Assembly: GCF_000337355.1 (NCBI RefSeq) | Contig: NZ_AOJH01000045.1 | Span: 694 to 42,423 of the forward strand | Direction of reading: 5' to 3' | DNA length: 41,730 nucleotides | DNA from: Halorubrum kocurii JCM 14978 | GTDB taxonomy: Archaea; Halobacteriota; Halobacteria; Halobacteriales; Haloferacaceae | In this document: piece after piece, positions 1-7,981 of the stretch | How the letters are laid out: each line of letters opens with the position of its first letter | Numbering within the stretch: the first letter of the stretch is position 1 | Translations under genes and position numbers: made by a program | Notes under the pieces: model-generated | Database searches by the model: none | The model's input: only the letters and a program-made list of their open reading frames with translations | What the model was told of the DNA's origin: nothing

Positions 1-116
1 CGGACCGTCTCCTCGGTGAGGCCCTTTTCGGTCTGGAAGGCGGACTTCTCCTCCTTCTTGAACTCGAAGCGGGCCTCGGTGTCTGTCTCCCTGAGGTCGT
101 CTTGTTTTGAACTCAT
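1..116 (-). CDS. sufB: Fe-S cluster assembly scaffold SufB, N-terminal part (cut by window edge)
   Basis: Only the first 38 or so codons are inside the window, read leftward from the ATG at 116-114. The peptide begins MSSKQDDLRETDTEARFEF and continues through an EKGLTEETVR segment, which I recognise as the conserved start of haloarchaeal SufB, the scaffold on which the SufBCD system builds Fe-S clusters in the cytoplasm. The identification rests on recalled family sequence because the catalytic core lies outside. A TATA-like box (157-162) sits about 40 bp upstream. SufC commonly precedes sufB in haloarchaea, but here the upstream side is a 428-bp non-coding region, so sufB seems to be first in its transcript. 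Confidence 0.8.
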   Translation of the reverse strand, partial: MSSKQDDLRETDTEARFEFKKEEKSAFQTEKGLTEETV

Positions 117-156
117 CAAACTATTCTTCAGAGACCACGAAGATAAGTGTGATGCG

Positions 157-162
157 TATAAA
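157..162 (-). promoter_or_regulatory. TATA-like box of sufB
   Basis: On the minus strand the sequence reads TTTATA, 41-46 bp upstream of the sufB ATG. This fits an archaeal promoter giving a short leader of roughly 10-20 nt. The surrounding 117-255 stretch is AT-rich compared with the rest of the window. Confidence 0.5.
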
Positions 163-452
163 CGACTGTTCGTAACTTATTATGGTTTCTTTAATAAATG
201 AGGGTAACCTATTCAGATTTAATCTTCTAGTAATATTTGATGTATTATACTCCGATACTGGGCGCGCCGCGCTCCGTGATCGCGGCCGAAACGGGAATCT
301 CGACGACCGCCCGCCGGGCCACATCTGCCGGCGCCCGGCACGCTGAAACCGAACGTCCTTCGAGACCGCGTCGCCGCGCGGCGGCGATTTCGCATACTGA
401 GAGGATTTATATGGCTCCCGTCGGCCCGCTCATCCGTCCCCCGCGAGACCGG

Positions 453-482
453 TTTATATATTTATGATCCGAACTTGTTCGG
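453..482 (+). promoter_or_regulatory. TATA box and overlapping dyad upstream of the radical SAM gene pair
   Basis: An AT run (453-465, TTTATATATTTAT) is followed at once by an inverted repeat, CCGAAC-tt-GTTCGG (469-482). A second TATA-like run lies at 404-412. The dyad sits between the TATA box and the expected transcription start, where a repressor would block polymerase, so this is a candidate operator for the gene at 545. The rest of 117-544 holds no convincing gene. Confidence 0.45.
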
Positions 483-544
483 GCGCATTTCGCGGCCGTG
501 GGAACCCGCGAAACCGGGTTCGGTGAGTCGTGCGTACTCCGGGT

Positions 545-946
545 ATGGTCGAGAAGACGGACCGAACCGGCGGATCGGACGGGGCACGCTCCGCGGACGG
601 CCGGCGCTTCGAGGTGTTCGTCCGCGAGGAGGAGGCGGACCCGCTCCGGCACGTCGGCACCGTGGCGGCGCCGACGCCCGACGCCGCCCACGAGGAGGCG
701 AGCAAGCTCTTCGCGTGGTACGCCCGCGACGTGTGGGTGTGTCCTGCCGAGGAGACGCACCGGTACTCCGCCGAGTCGCTCGCGAGCGACGAAGCGGACG
801 CCGAAGCGAGCCGCGACGGGGGACCCGGCGGCGTCGACGCGGGGGGAAGCGATTCCGACGAGCCGCGCGTCTACGAGGAGACCGAGGGAACCCCGACCGT
901 CTCGTGCGGCGGGGCGCCCGTCGACGACGCGGAGGAGTCCGAATGA
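545..946 (+). CDS. Htur_1727-family, PaaB-like partner protein of a radical SAM enzyme
   Basis: This is a 133-residue acidic protein. Residues about 18-75 (FEVFVREEEADPLRHVG, then a helix and YARDVWVCPAEETHRY) follow the pattern of PaaB, the small subunit of phenylacetyl-CoA epoxidase: an F-E-V-F strand, an H-V-G turn and a terminal V-W-V-x-P strand. The C-terminal half is low-complexity Asp/Ser/Glu ending in a short segment with one Cys. I recall the haloarchaeal name 'Htur_1727 family rSAM-partnered' for this type, always next to a radical SAM gene. It overlaps the following radical SAM gene by 4 nt (ATGA), implying translational coupling. ATG 545 is preferred to an in-frame GTG at 530. The function is unknown: a substrate-carrying or structural partner is more likely than a RiPP precursor, given the folded PaaB-like core. 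Confidence 0.7.
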   Translation: MVEKTDRTGGSDGARSADGRRFEVFVREEEADPLRHVGTVAAPTPDAAHEEASKLFAWYARDVWVCPAEETHRYSAESLASDEADAEASRDGGPGGVDAGGSDSDEPRVYEETEGTPTVSCGGAPVDDAEESE

Positions 947-2172
947 TCTCCGTCAGCAAGCTCCTCTGCGGCCTCGACGCCGAGAGCGACGGGCTCCGGT
1001 ACGACGCGGCCGGCGACTCGAAGAAGCCGCAGATCACGGACGACAAACAGCGGCGCCCGGTGGTCGTCTGGAACACCACGAAGCGGTGTAACCTCTACTG
1101 CGAGCACTGCTACGCCGCCGCCGACCAAGAGGGGGCACCGAACGAGCTGTCGACCGCGGAGGGGAAGGCGCTCATCGACGACCTCGCCGCGTTCGGCGTG
1201 CCGGTGCTCCTCTTCTCCGGCGGGGAACCGCTCGTCCGAGAGGACCTTCCCGAACTGGTCGCCTACGCCGCCGACAGCGGGGTCCGACCCGTCCTCTCGA
1301 CGAACGGCACCCTGCTCACGCGCGAGAACGCCCGCGAGCTGAAGGAGGCCGGGCTCAAGTACGCCGGCGTCTCGGTGGACGGCCTCCCGGAGCGCAACGA
1401 CCGGATCCGGGGCGAAGACGGGGCGTTCGACGCCGCCGTCCGCGGGATCGAGGCGTGTCTCGACGTGGGGCTCAAAACGGGCCTCCGGTACACGATCACC
1501 GAACACAACGTCGACGACCTCGCTGGCGTCGTCGACCTGCTCGTCGACGTGGGCGTCGACCGGTTCTGCTTCTACCACCTCGACTACGGCGGGCGCGGCG
1601 CCGACATCTCCGACGTGGACCTGAGCCCCGAGGCGACGCGGAAGGCCGTCACCGACCTGTGCGATCTCACGCGAGAGTACCACGACGCCGGCGAGGAGAT
1701 CGAGACGCTGCTCGTCGGCAACTACGCCGACGCGGGCCACCTCGTCGAGTACGCCGACCGCGAGATGGGGACCGACCGGGCGCGGCTCATCTACCGGTAC
1801 CTCGAACGCAACGGCGGAGACCCGACCGGCGAGCGCGTCGCCGACGTCGACCCGGTCGGCAACGTCCACCTCACGCAGTTCTGGCAGGGATACTCGCCCG
1901 GAAACGTCCGCGACCGCTCGTTCGGCGCGATCTGGTCGGACGAGTCGAACCCGCTGCTCGGGGCGCTCCGCGACCGCGAGGACCACCTCTCCGGGAGGTG
2001 TGCCGACTGCGCGTACCAGAGCGTCTGCCGCGGCGGCTCGCGGCTCCGCGCGCTGGCGGCGCACGACGACCCGTTCGCGCCCGACCCGAAGTGCTACCTC
2101 ACCGAGGCCGAACGCGACGGGGACGCCGCCCTGAGCCGCATCCGCGGCGGGACTGCGGCGGACGCGGACTGA
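943..2172 (+). CDS. radical SAM/SPASM domain protein (AhbC/AhbD/PqqE-like)
   Basis: This is a 409-residue cytoplasmic enzyme. The radical SAM motif CNLYCEHC (Cys49, Cys53, Cys56) binds the SAM [4Fe-4S] cluster, followed by a GGEP-type SAM-binding segment (SGGEPLV, residues about 91-97). The C-terminal SPASM region has CADCAYQSVC (Cys353, 356, 362) and Cys384 for auxiliary clusters. The overall pattern fits the PqqE/NirJ/AhbC-AhbD group; haloarchaeal heme synthesis uses AhbC and AhbD of this group, but other haloarchaeal members modify unknown substrates. I recall a halo family called 'TIGR04347 pseudo-SAM/SPASM', yet the three SAM-cluster cysteines are all present here, so activity is expected. 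The start at 943 overlaps the partner gene by ATGA; the in-frame extension upstream to 475 is a shadow. Confidence 0.8.
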   Translation: MISVSKLLCGLDAESDGLRYDAAGDSKKPQITDDKQRRPVVVWNTTKRCNLYCEHCYAAADQEGAPNELSTAEGKALIDDLAAFGVPVLLFSGGEPLVREDLPELVAYAADSGVRPVLSTNGTLLTRENARELKEAGLKYAGVSVDGLPERNDRIRGEDGAFDAAVRGIEACLDVGLKTGLRYTITEHNVDDLAGVVDLLVDVGVDRFCFYHLDYGGRGADISDVDLSPEATRKAVTDLCDLTREYHDAGEEIETLLVGNYADAGHLVEYADREMGTDRARLIYRYLERNGGDPTGERVADVDPVGNVHLTQFWQGYSPGNVRDRSFGAIWSDESNPLLGALRDREDHLSGRCADCAYQSVCRGGSRLRALAAHDDPFAPDPKCYLTEAERDGDAALSRIRGGTAADAD

Positions 2173-2173
2173 G

Positions 2174-2425
2174 CTACCGGTCGGGTCGCTCGCCGTCGGC
2201 GGGCGTCGGATCGCGCTCGCCGGTCGGGTCGGTCGCGGTGCCGTACTTCTCCGAGAAGCGCTCGTCGGAGCGCTCTCCGCGGGCGACGCCGATCGCGTCG
2301 CGGACGAGTTCGACGGTCACGTCGTCGCGTACCGGGGGAGGGACGCTCCCGCCGGTCTCGTCCGCGGCGTCGCGTCCGCCGTCTCGCGTCTGCGAGGTCG
2401 GAGGTTCGGTGTGGGGGTCGCACAT
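2174..2425 (-). CDS. small acidic protein with a ferredoxin-N-terminal-like motif
   Basis: This is an 83-residue acidic protein read leftward and converging on the radical SAM gene with only 1 nt between the stop codons. The N-terminal 40 residues are low-complexity. A helix-like segment (residues about 36-63) reads VELVRDAIGVARGERSDERF and then SEKYG. It resembles the segment DAQRVARGELSGDEYWEKH in the long N-terminal extension of the Fe-S subunit at 22639-23673 of this same window, a motif I associate with haloarchaeal '4Fe-4S ferredoxin N-terminal' domains. It has only one Cys, near the start, so it cannot bind a cluster itself. TATA-like runs lie at 2464-2470 and 2477-2488 on its strand. 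The function is unknown. Confidence 0.6.
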   Translation of the reverse strand: MCDPHTEPPTSQTRDGGRDAADETGGSVPPPVRDDVTVELVRDAIGVARGERSDERFSEKYGTATDPTGERDPTPADGERPDR

Positions 2426-2502
2426 GCGTCGACGGACGGCCTCTATCCCCCTCCGTGTCGCGATTTATTACTGGAAGATTTTAAAACCGAACGGCGCGCA
2501 AC

Positions 2503-3108
2503 TTAGCGGTCGGCCTCGTCGAACATGTCGGTGACGAGCTTCGCCTGCGCGCTCCGGAGCCGCTGTGAGAGCGCGGACTTGCTGATGTCGAGCTCGGCCG
2601 AGAGCTCGCCGAGCCCCACGTCCCGGTCGTCGTCGAAGTAGCCGCGGACCACCGCGAGTTCGAGCCCCTCCCGCTGTTTCGGTGTGAGCGCGGAGAGGTC
2701 GAACGTCACCTGCTCGGTCGCCTCCGGCCCCTCGACGACCGCGAGCCGGACCAGCCGAACGTGATCGAGCGTCTCCCTGAGCGCGCCGACCACGTCGCGG
2801 ACCGTGTCCCGGTCGTCGACGTAGGTGGTCACGAGCACCGTGCCGTCCTCGACCCGTTGGACGTGCGGGACGCAGCCGAACCGCTGGAAGACCCGACAGA
2901 GGCAATCGTCGGAGACCTCGCCGCGAGCGCGAAGCACCCCGTCGCCGTCGCTCGGTTGCACGTCGACGATACACTCGCGACCCACCGCGTTGACGGCCAC
3001 GTCTGTCGCGTCGGGGGTCTCGGCGACGATCGGGCAGTCCCAGTCGTCGCTCGGGTCGATGTCGAGATCGACGCGGAGCCGGCGCCCGTCCCCTGCGACT
3101 TGGGCCAT
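2503..3108 (-). CDS. Bat-type HTH_10 transcriptional regulator
   Basis: This 201-residue protein has the layout of haloarchaeal bacterio-opsin-activator-like regulators. The N-terminal part (about 1-140) is a sensory or dimerisation domain containing several Cys (CIVDV, CLCRVFQRFGC) that could bind metal or sense redox. The C-terminal domain (about 143-195, LTPKQREGLELAVVRGYFDD through ELDISKSALSQRLRSA) is the HTH_10 helix-turn-helix. The ATG at 3108 is chosen over one six codons upstream because it matches usual starts of this family. It diverges from the UbiA gene with a 149-bp gap. The target genes cannot be told; the small gene at 2174 lies downstream on the same strand after a 77-nt gap. 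Confidence 0.75.
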   Translation of the reverse strand: MAQVAGDGRRLRVDLDIDPSDDWDCPIVAETPDATDVAVNAVGRECIVDVQPSDGDGVLRARGEVSDDCLCRVFQRFGCVPHVQRVEDGTVLVTTYVDDRDTVRDVVGALRETLDHVRLVRLAVVEGPEATEQVTFDLSALTPKQREGLELAVVRGYFDDDRDVGLGELSAELDISKSALSQRLRSAQAKLVTDMFDEADR

Positions 3109-3257
3109 GGCGTCGCTTGCCCCCACGCCGGCTTAGCCGCCCGGCGGATCCCCAGTGTTCGAGAACGCGCGGTGCGGGCGTCGGCTCGGCCCGCGTCCCC
3201 GCGTCTCCACCGGATCCCGCGCCGTTTATGTGCCGGGCCGCGGTGCACGGAGACGAC

Positions 3258-4091
3258 GTGCGCGAGACAGCACGCGGAGCCCTCGAACTGGCACGCCCGG
3301 GAAACTGCGTCGCCGCCGCCGCCCTCACGGCGACCGGCGCGTTTGTCGCCGGCGCCGGCGACGCCCTCGCCCCGGCGGCGATCGCCGCGGCCACCACCGC
3401 CTTTGCGGTCGCCGCCGGCAACGCGATCAACGACTACTTCGACCGCGAGATCGACGCGATCAACCAGCCCGACCGTCCGATCCCGCGCGGCGCGGTCTCG
3501 CCGCGGGGGGCGCTCGGGACCGCGGGCGCCTGGTTCGCCGTCGCCGTCGCGCTCGCGCTGGCGCTCCCCGCGCTCGCCCTCGCCATCGCCGGCGTCAACC
3601 TCGTCGCCCTCGTCACCTACACGACCGTTTTCAAGGGGACACCCGGGCTCGGTAACGCTCTCGTCTCGTACCTCGTCGGGTCGACGTTCCTGTTCGGCGG
3701 CGCCGCCGTCGGCCGCCCCGAGGCGGCCGTCGTCCTCGCGCTGCTGGCCGGGCTCTCGACGTTCGCCCGCGAGGTGATCAAAGACGTCGAGGACGTGGTC
3801 GGCGACTGCGAGGAGGGGCTCCGGACGCTCCCTATCGCGATCGGCGAGCGGCGGTCGCTGTGGGTCGCGACCGGGTCGCTCGGCGTCGCCGTCGCCGCCA
3901 GCCCGCTCCCGTACCTCTCCGGGACGTTCGGCGGGGCCTACCTCCTCCTCGTCGGGGTCGCCGACGCGGTCATGCTGTACGCCTGCTACGAGGCGTTCGC
4001 CGACCCGACGGCGGCGCAACAGCGGTTCAAGTACGGGACGTTCCTCGCGGCGGCCGCCTTCGTCGTCGGGCGGGCGGCGCTGATCGCTTAA
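3258..4091 (+). CDS. ubiA: UbiA-type prenyltransferase, probable digeranylgeranylglyceryl phosphate synthase
   Basis: This integral membrane protein of about 277 residues has the two UbiA Asp motifs: NDYFDREID (Asn58, Asp59, Asp62, Asp66) and DVEDVVGDCEEGLRTLP. Family members transfer a prenyl chain; in archaea the closest single-copy homologue adds the second geranylgeranyl group to geranylgeranylglyceryl phosphate, making the diether lipid core. The N-terminal pattern ELARPGNCVAAAALTATGAF matches that enzyme. The start is uncertain: GTG 3258, GTG 3243 and ATG 3228 are in frame. I favour 3258 because the TTTATG element at 3225-3230 lies about 30 bp upstream like a TATA box. Other UbiA roles (menaquinone, heme) are possible but fit less well. 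Confidence 0.78.
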   Translation: MRETARGALELARPGNCVAAAALTATGAFVAGAGDALAPAAIAAATTAFAVAAGNAINDYFDREIDAINQPDRPIPRGAVSPRGALGTAGAWFAVAVALALALPALALAIAGVNLVALVTYTTVFKGTPGLGNALVSYLVGSTFLFGGAAVGRPEAAVVLALLAGLSTFAREVIKDVEDVVGDCEEGLRTLPIAIGERRSLWVATGSLGVAVAASPLPYLSGTFGGAYLLLVGVADAVMLYACYEAFADPTAAQQRFKYGTFLAAAAFVVGRAALIA

Positions 4092-4200
4092 AAATCACCT
4101 AAAAATCGGTCGACGGTGCGGCGGCTCACCGGAGGAGGTCGCTGAAAAAACCCGCGACACGAACGCGCAATTCGCTCGACGACGGACGATTAGGTGACGG

Positions 4201-4530
<330 letters not shown>

Positions 4531-4570
4531 GTCGGGAGTGCGGGCGCCGTACACGGCGGGCGGCCCGCGC

Positions 4571-6916
4571 TCACTCCCCGTCGAACAGCCGGCCGAGCAG
4601 GGGCGTCCGCTCCAGCGCGAGCCGCCGGACCGTCCGCTGCGCCTCGTCCGCCTCGGCGCGACTCACCGTCCCGGCGTACGCCGCCCGCTCGTACGCCTCG
4701 CCGACGGTTCGTATCCGCTCGTCGGCGCCGCGGAGCGCGAGGGCGTCGAGGTACGCCCGCGGCGTCTCGCCGGGCCGCCGCTCGCGGTAGCGCCGCGCGA
4801 GCAGGTGTTCCAAGTCCGCGAACGCCCGCCTCACGTCGTCGACGGGCTCGCCGCCCCCCCAGGGGATCCGTATCCGGACGGCGCGGCGCGCGCGCCCGGC
4901 GAGGCCGAGCCGCCGGGCCCCGGCGACGCCGACGGTCGCGACGAACAGCCAGTACGCGACCGCCTCCCGCGACGGGAGTGGGAGCCCGTCGTCGCCGGCG
5001 CCCGGGTCGGCGCCGCCGGCCGGCGTCCCGTTCCGGACCAGCCGCTCCTGCGAGAAGCCCCCTTCCGTGACGGCCGTGTCGATCCCGGCGGCGTCGCCCG
5101 CGCCGTCCCCGGCGGTCCCGTTGCTCCCGTTCGCGTCCGACCGCGCGTCGTCGGCCGCGTCCGTCTCGGGGTCCGCGTCGGAGTCCGTCCGCGTCGGCTC
5201 GTCGGGCTCGTCGGTCGGCTCCGACGCCTCGGTGTCGACGCCCGCCTGGCCAGTCTGGCGGGCCTCCGCGAGGCGCTCGCTCCGGGCCTCGTCGCGCTCG
5301 CTCGGCGGGGTCGGGTCGAACTCGACCCAGCCGTGCTCGGGGAAGTACACCTTCACCCAGGCGTGGGCGTCCTGCCCCCGGACGACGTATCGGTCCTCGC
5401 CGACCCGCTCGCCCTCGGAGTACCCGGTCGCGAACTGCGCGGGGATCCCCTGCGAGCGCAACATCGCGACCATCGTCGTGGCGAAGTACGTGCAGTAGCC
5501 CGCGTCCATCTCGAAGAGGAACGCGTCGGCCACGTCGCCCTCGGGCTTCTCGACCGCGAGCGAGTAGTCGTACTCCTCGATCAGGTACCGCTCGATCGCG
5601 ACGGCCCGATCGTAGGGGTTCTCGGCGTCCGCGGCCTCGACGATCGCCTCGGTGCGCTCGCCGACGCGGTCGGGCGTGCTCTCCGGGAGCTGCGTGTACC
5701 GGTCCTCGATCGCGGGGTCGTACTCCGTGCTGGCGTTCCGGAGTTCGGCGGGCTCCGCGTCGAGCACCCGGCTCTCGACGGTCGTCGCCTCGCCCGGGCG
5801 CAGCGCGGCGCCGAGCCGGAGCGTCCCGCGGTCGTCGACCTGCACCGTCGGGGCGCCGGCGCCGCGCACGGCCACGGCCTGCCAGGGCGCGGGCAGCGCC
5901 GTCGACTCCGTCCGCGCGGTGAGCGTGACGTTCACCGTCGTCGCCTCGCCCGGCGGGCCGTCGAGGGGGCCGTCCAACGTCGACCGCTCGCCCGATCGCA
6001 CCCAGCCGTCGCCGGTGTAGGTGTCGTAGGCGGCGGCGTGCCAGTTCGACGCGACCGGGCTCTCGATCTCGTACCGCACCTGAGGGGAGAGCCGCGCCGG
6101 TCCGACGACCGCCACCTCGTCGCCGCCGCCGAGCGAGGACTCCAGCGTCGTGCCGCGGTCGGCCCCCCACGGCTGCGCCGCGCCGGCCGGTAACACGGTG
6201 ACCGTCGCGCTCACGAGGATCATCGCCGCCAGCACCGCGGCGAGCCGGTCGCCGTGGGTCCGGAGCGCGTCGGGCGTCGAGAGCGTCGAGAGCCCGGCCG
6301 CGACCGCGGCGCCGATGACGCCGACCAGCGCGGCCGACCCTCCTGCGTCGCCGGTGGCCACGAGGAACCCGAGCGTCCCGCCGGCCACCGCGGTCGCGCC
6401 GACGTGGCGTCCCCGTCCGGCCAGGTACGCGACGAGGAACGTCGGCGCCGGCGCGACCGCGAGGATCCACGCGTCAGCGGACGCGAGTCTGAGGATCGAG
6501 AGCCCGGTCAGAAGCGACACCACGTCGACTGCGACCGTCTCGACCGAGAAGAGCGCGCGCCGGCTCGCGGGGACCGCGAAGTAGTAGCCGGCGAGCGCGG
6601 CGGCGAACAGCGCCCCCGTCAGCCGCACGGCGGTGCGCTCGGTGACGACGCGCGCCAGCGCCGCGCCGGCGACCCCCGCGACCGAGACGGCCGCCGCGGT
6701 CCGCACCGTCCCGCCGACCACGTCGGTCGCCGCGAGGAACACGCCGAGGTACGCCGTCGTGACGAGCGCGACGCCGAGGACCGCGGGGTCCGCGAACCCG
6801 CTCCAGTCGTCCGCGGGCTCGTCGGCACCCTCGCGGCCGAGGTCCGGAAGCTCCCCCGACGCGCGCCGCCCCGCGGCGGCGACCCGCCGCCGGTCGCCGC
6901 TGCTTCGACCGCTCAT
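4571..6916 (-). CDS. TgpA-like membrane transglutaminase-domain protein
   Basis: This is a 781-residue protein. After a charged N-terminus there are several hydrophobic helices (about residues 45-240), as in TgpA/DUF3488 proteins. An external transglutaminase-like domain follows with a complete triad: Cys475 in DAGYCTYFATTMVAMLRSQG, His518 in QDAHAWVKVYF and Asp534 in WVEFDPTP. An acidic Ser/Thr/Asp linker (about 545-645), another membrane helix and a C-terminal cytoplasmic tail with a DUF4129-like segment (VRRAFADLEHLLARRYR, then ETPRAYLDAL) complete it. The ATG at 6916 overlaps the DUF58 stop (ATGA). With MoxR and DUF58 this forms a widespread prokaryotic cluster thought to work in envelope protein assembly or processing. 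The substrate is unknown. Confidence 0.88.
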   Translation of the reverse strand: MSGRSSGDRRRVAAAGRRASGELPDLGREGADEPADDWSGFADPAVLGVALVTTAYLGVFLAATDVVGGTVRTAAAVSVAGVAGAALARVVTERTAVRLTGALFAAALAGYYFAVPASRRALFSVETVAVDVVSLLTGLSILRLASADAWILAVAPAPTFLVAYLAGRGRHVGATAVAGGTLGFLVATGDAGGSAALVGVIGAAVAAGLSTLSTPDALRTHGDRLAAVLAAMILVSATVTVLPAGAAQPWGADRGTTLESSLGGGDEVAVVGPARLSPQVRYEIESPVASNWHAAAYDTYTGDGWVRSGERSTLDGPLDGPPGEATTVNVTLTARTESTALPAPWQAVAVRGAGAPTVQVDDRGTLRLGAALRPGEATTVESRVLDAEPAELRNASTEYDPAIEDRYTQLPESTPDRVGERTEAIVEAADAENPYDRAVAIERYLIEEYDYSLAVEKPEGDVADAFLFEMDAGYCTYFATTMVAMLRSQGIPAQFATGYSEGERVGEDRYVVRGQDAHAWVKVYFPEHGWVEFDPTPPSERDEARSERLAEARQTGQAGVDTEASEPTDEPDEPTRTDSDADPETDAADDARSDANGSNGTAGDGAGDAAGIDTAVTEGGFSQERLVRNGTPAGGADPGAGDDGLPLPSREAVAYWLFVATVGVAGARRLGLAGRARRAVRIRIPWGGGEPVDDVRRAFADLEHLLARRYRERRPGETPRAYLDALALRGADERIRTVGEAYERAAYAGTVSRAEADEAQRTVRRLALERTPLLGRLFDGE

Positions 6917-7977
6917 CGCCCGTTCACCTCCGGCTCGGAGGCGCGAGTGGCGTCCGGTCCGCTTCCCGTCCCCGGCCCGTCGTCGCCCGCGGACGCGCGG
7001 AGGTCGTCGACGGCGACGGTTCGGCCCCCGGTCCGGTACCTCGCGCCGTCGGCGTCGGCGATCACGGTCACGTCGGCGTCGTCGACGGCGACCGACCCGG
7101 GCCCGGTCACCGCGGCCAGCTCGAGGGCGTCGCGTCGCCCCTGCGGCCCCGGGCGGACCGACACGCTCCCCGCCGGCAGCGTCAGGTCCACCGGGACGCC
7201 GTCGTCGAGGAGGGCGAGCGCGAGGCTCGCGGCCGCGCTCGCGAGGGCGTCGGCCCCCTCGCGCTCGCTGGCGGTCTCGCCGGCGATCGACACCCGCCCG
7301 CGCCGCGTCTCGGCGGCGAACTCCTTGACCACGATCTCGTCGCGCTTCGCGGTCGTCGGCCAGTGCACGTCCCGGAGGGCGTCGCCGCGCGCGTACTCCC
7401 GCAGCCGGTCGAACTCCTCGCGCTGCCGGCTCACGCCGACCGCGTCGTCGGCGTACAGCTCCCGGCGGAACCGCGCCGGGACCGGGTGACACACCGGGTA
7501 CGCGGTCACCGTGTCCGTGTCGTCGACGACGACCTCGCGGTCGAAGAGCCCGAACACGTCCGTCGCGGTCACCCGAGCGGGGCCCAGCCGGCGCTCGCCG
7601 CGCCGGACGTACCGGACGCGGTACGTCACCGGTCCCTCGCCGATCGACGCGCGGATAGGGGCGTCCGGGCCCTCCAGCCCGGCGTCGGTCTCGTCGACGA
7701 CTGCCCCAAGATACGTCCCCGACGCCCCCGCGGTCGCCGACCGGAGCTCGATCCGGACCTCGTGTCGCTCGCCGACGAACCCGTCTGGGGGCGGCACCCG
7801 CCGCACGTCGGGGTCCTCGACCCGGGCGAGCTGGACGTAGCCGGCGACGAGCGCGACGACTCCCGGGAGGACGACCGCGTCGAGCGCGCGCCCGCCCGCC
7901 GCCAGCGCCAGCAGACCGCCGACCACGCAGGCCGCGCCGACGACGCGACCGCGCCGGGTGAGGGTCGCCTTCGGCAT
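6913..7977 (-). CDS. DUF58 domain protein
   Basis: This is a 354-residue protein with two N-terminal membrane helices (about 13-50) and then the DUF58 region. The hallmark segment LREYARGDALRDVHWPTTAK followed by RDEIVVKEF is clear (around residues 198-226), and a vWA-like C-terminal part follows. DUF58 proteins are encoded beside MoxR ATPases and are thought to be their clients or adaptors. It lies 4 nt downstream of moxR and overlaps the transglutaminase gene by 4 nt (ATGA), so the three genes form one operon. Confidence 0.88.
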   Translation of the reverse strand: MPKATLTRRGRVVGAACVVGGLLALAAGGRALDAVVLPGVVALVAGYVQLARVEDPDVRRVPPPDGFVGERHEVRIELRSATAGASGTYLGAVVDETDAGLEGPDAPIRASIGEGPVTYRVRYVRRGERRLGPARVTATDVFGLFDREVVVDDTDTVTAYPVCHPVPARFRRELYADDAVGVSRQREEFDRLREYARGDALRDVHWPTTAKRDEIVVKEFAAETRRGRVSIAGETASEREGADALASAAASLALALLDDGVPVDLTLPAGSVSVRPGPQGRRDALELAAVTGPGSVAVDDADVTVIADADGARYRTGGRTVAVDDLRASAGDDGPGTGSGPDATRASEPEVNGR

Positions 7978-7981
7978 CGGC

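Noticed and set aside
545..946. RiPP precursor peptide for the radical SAM enzyme
   Set aside because: Residues 18-75 look like a folded PaaB-type domain and there is no leader-core pattern or Gly-Gly cleavage site, so I annotate it as a partner protein instead.
871..2064. Long open frame (397 codons) on the minus strand
   Set aside because: It lies entirely antisense to the radical SAM gene, has Arg/Val/Ala-rich composition without domain signals, and results from high third-position GC.
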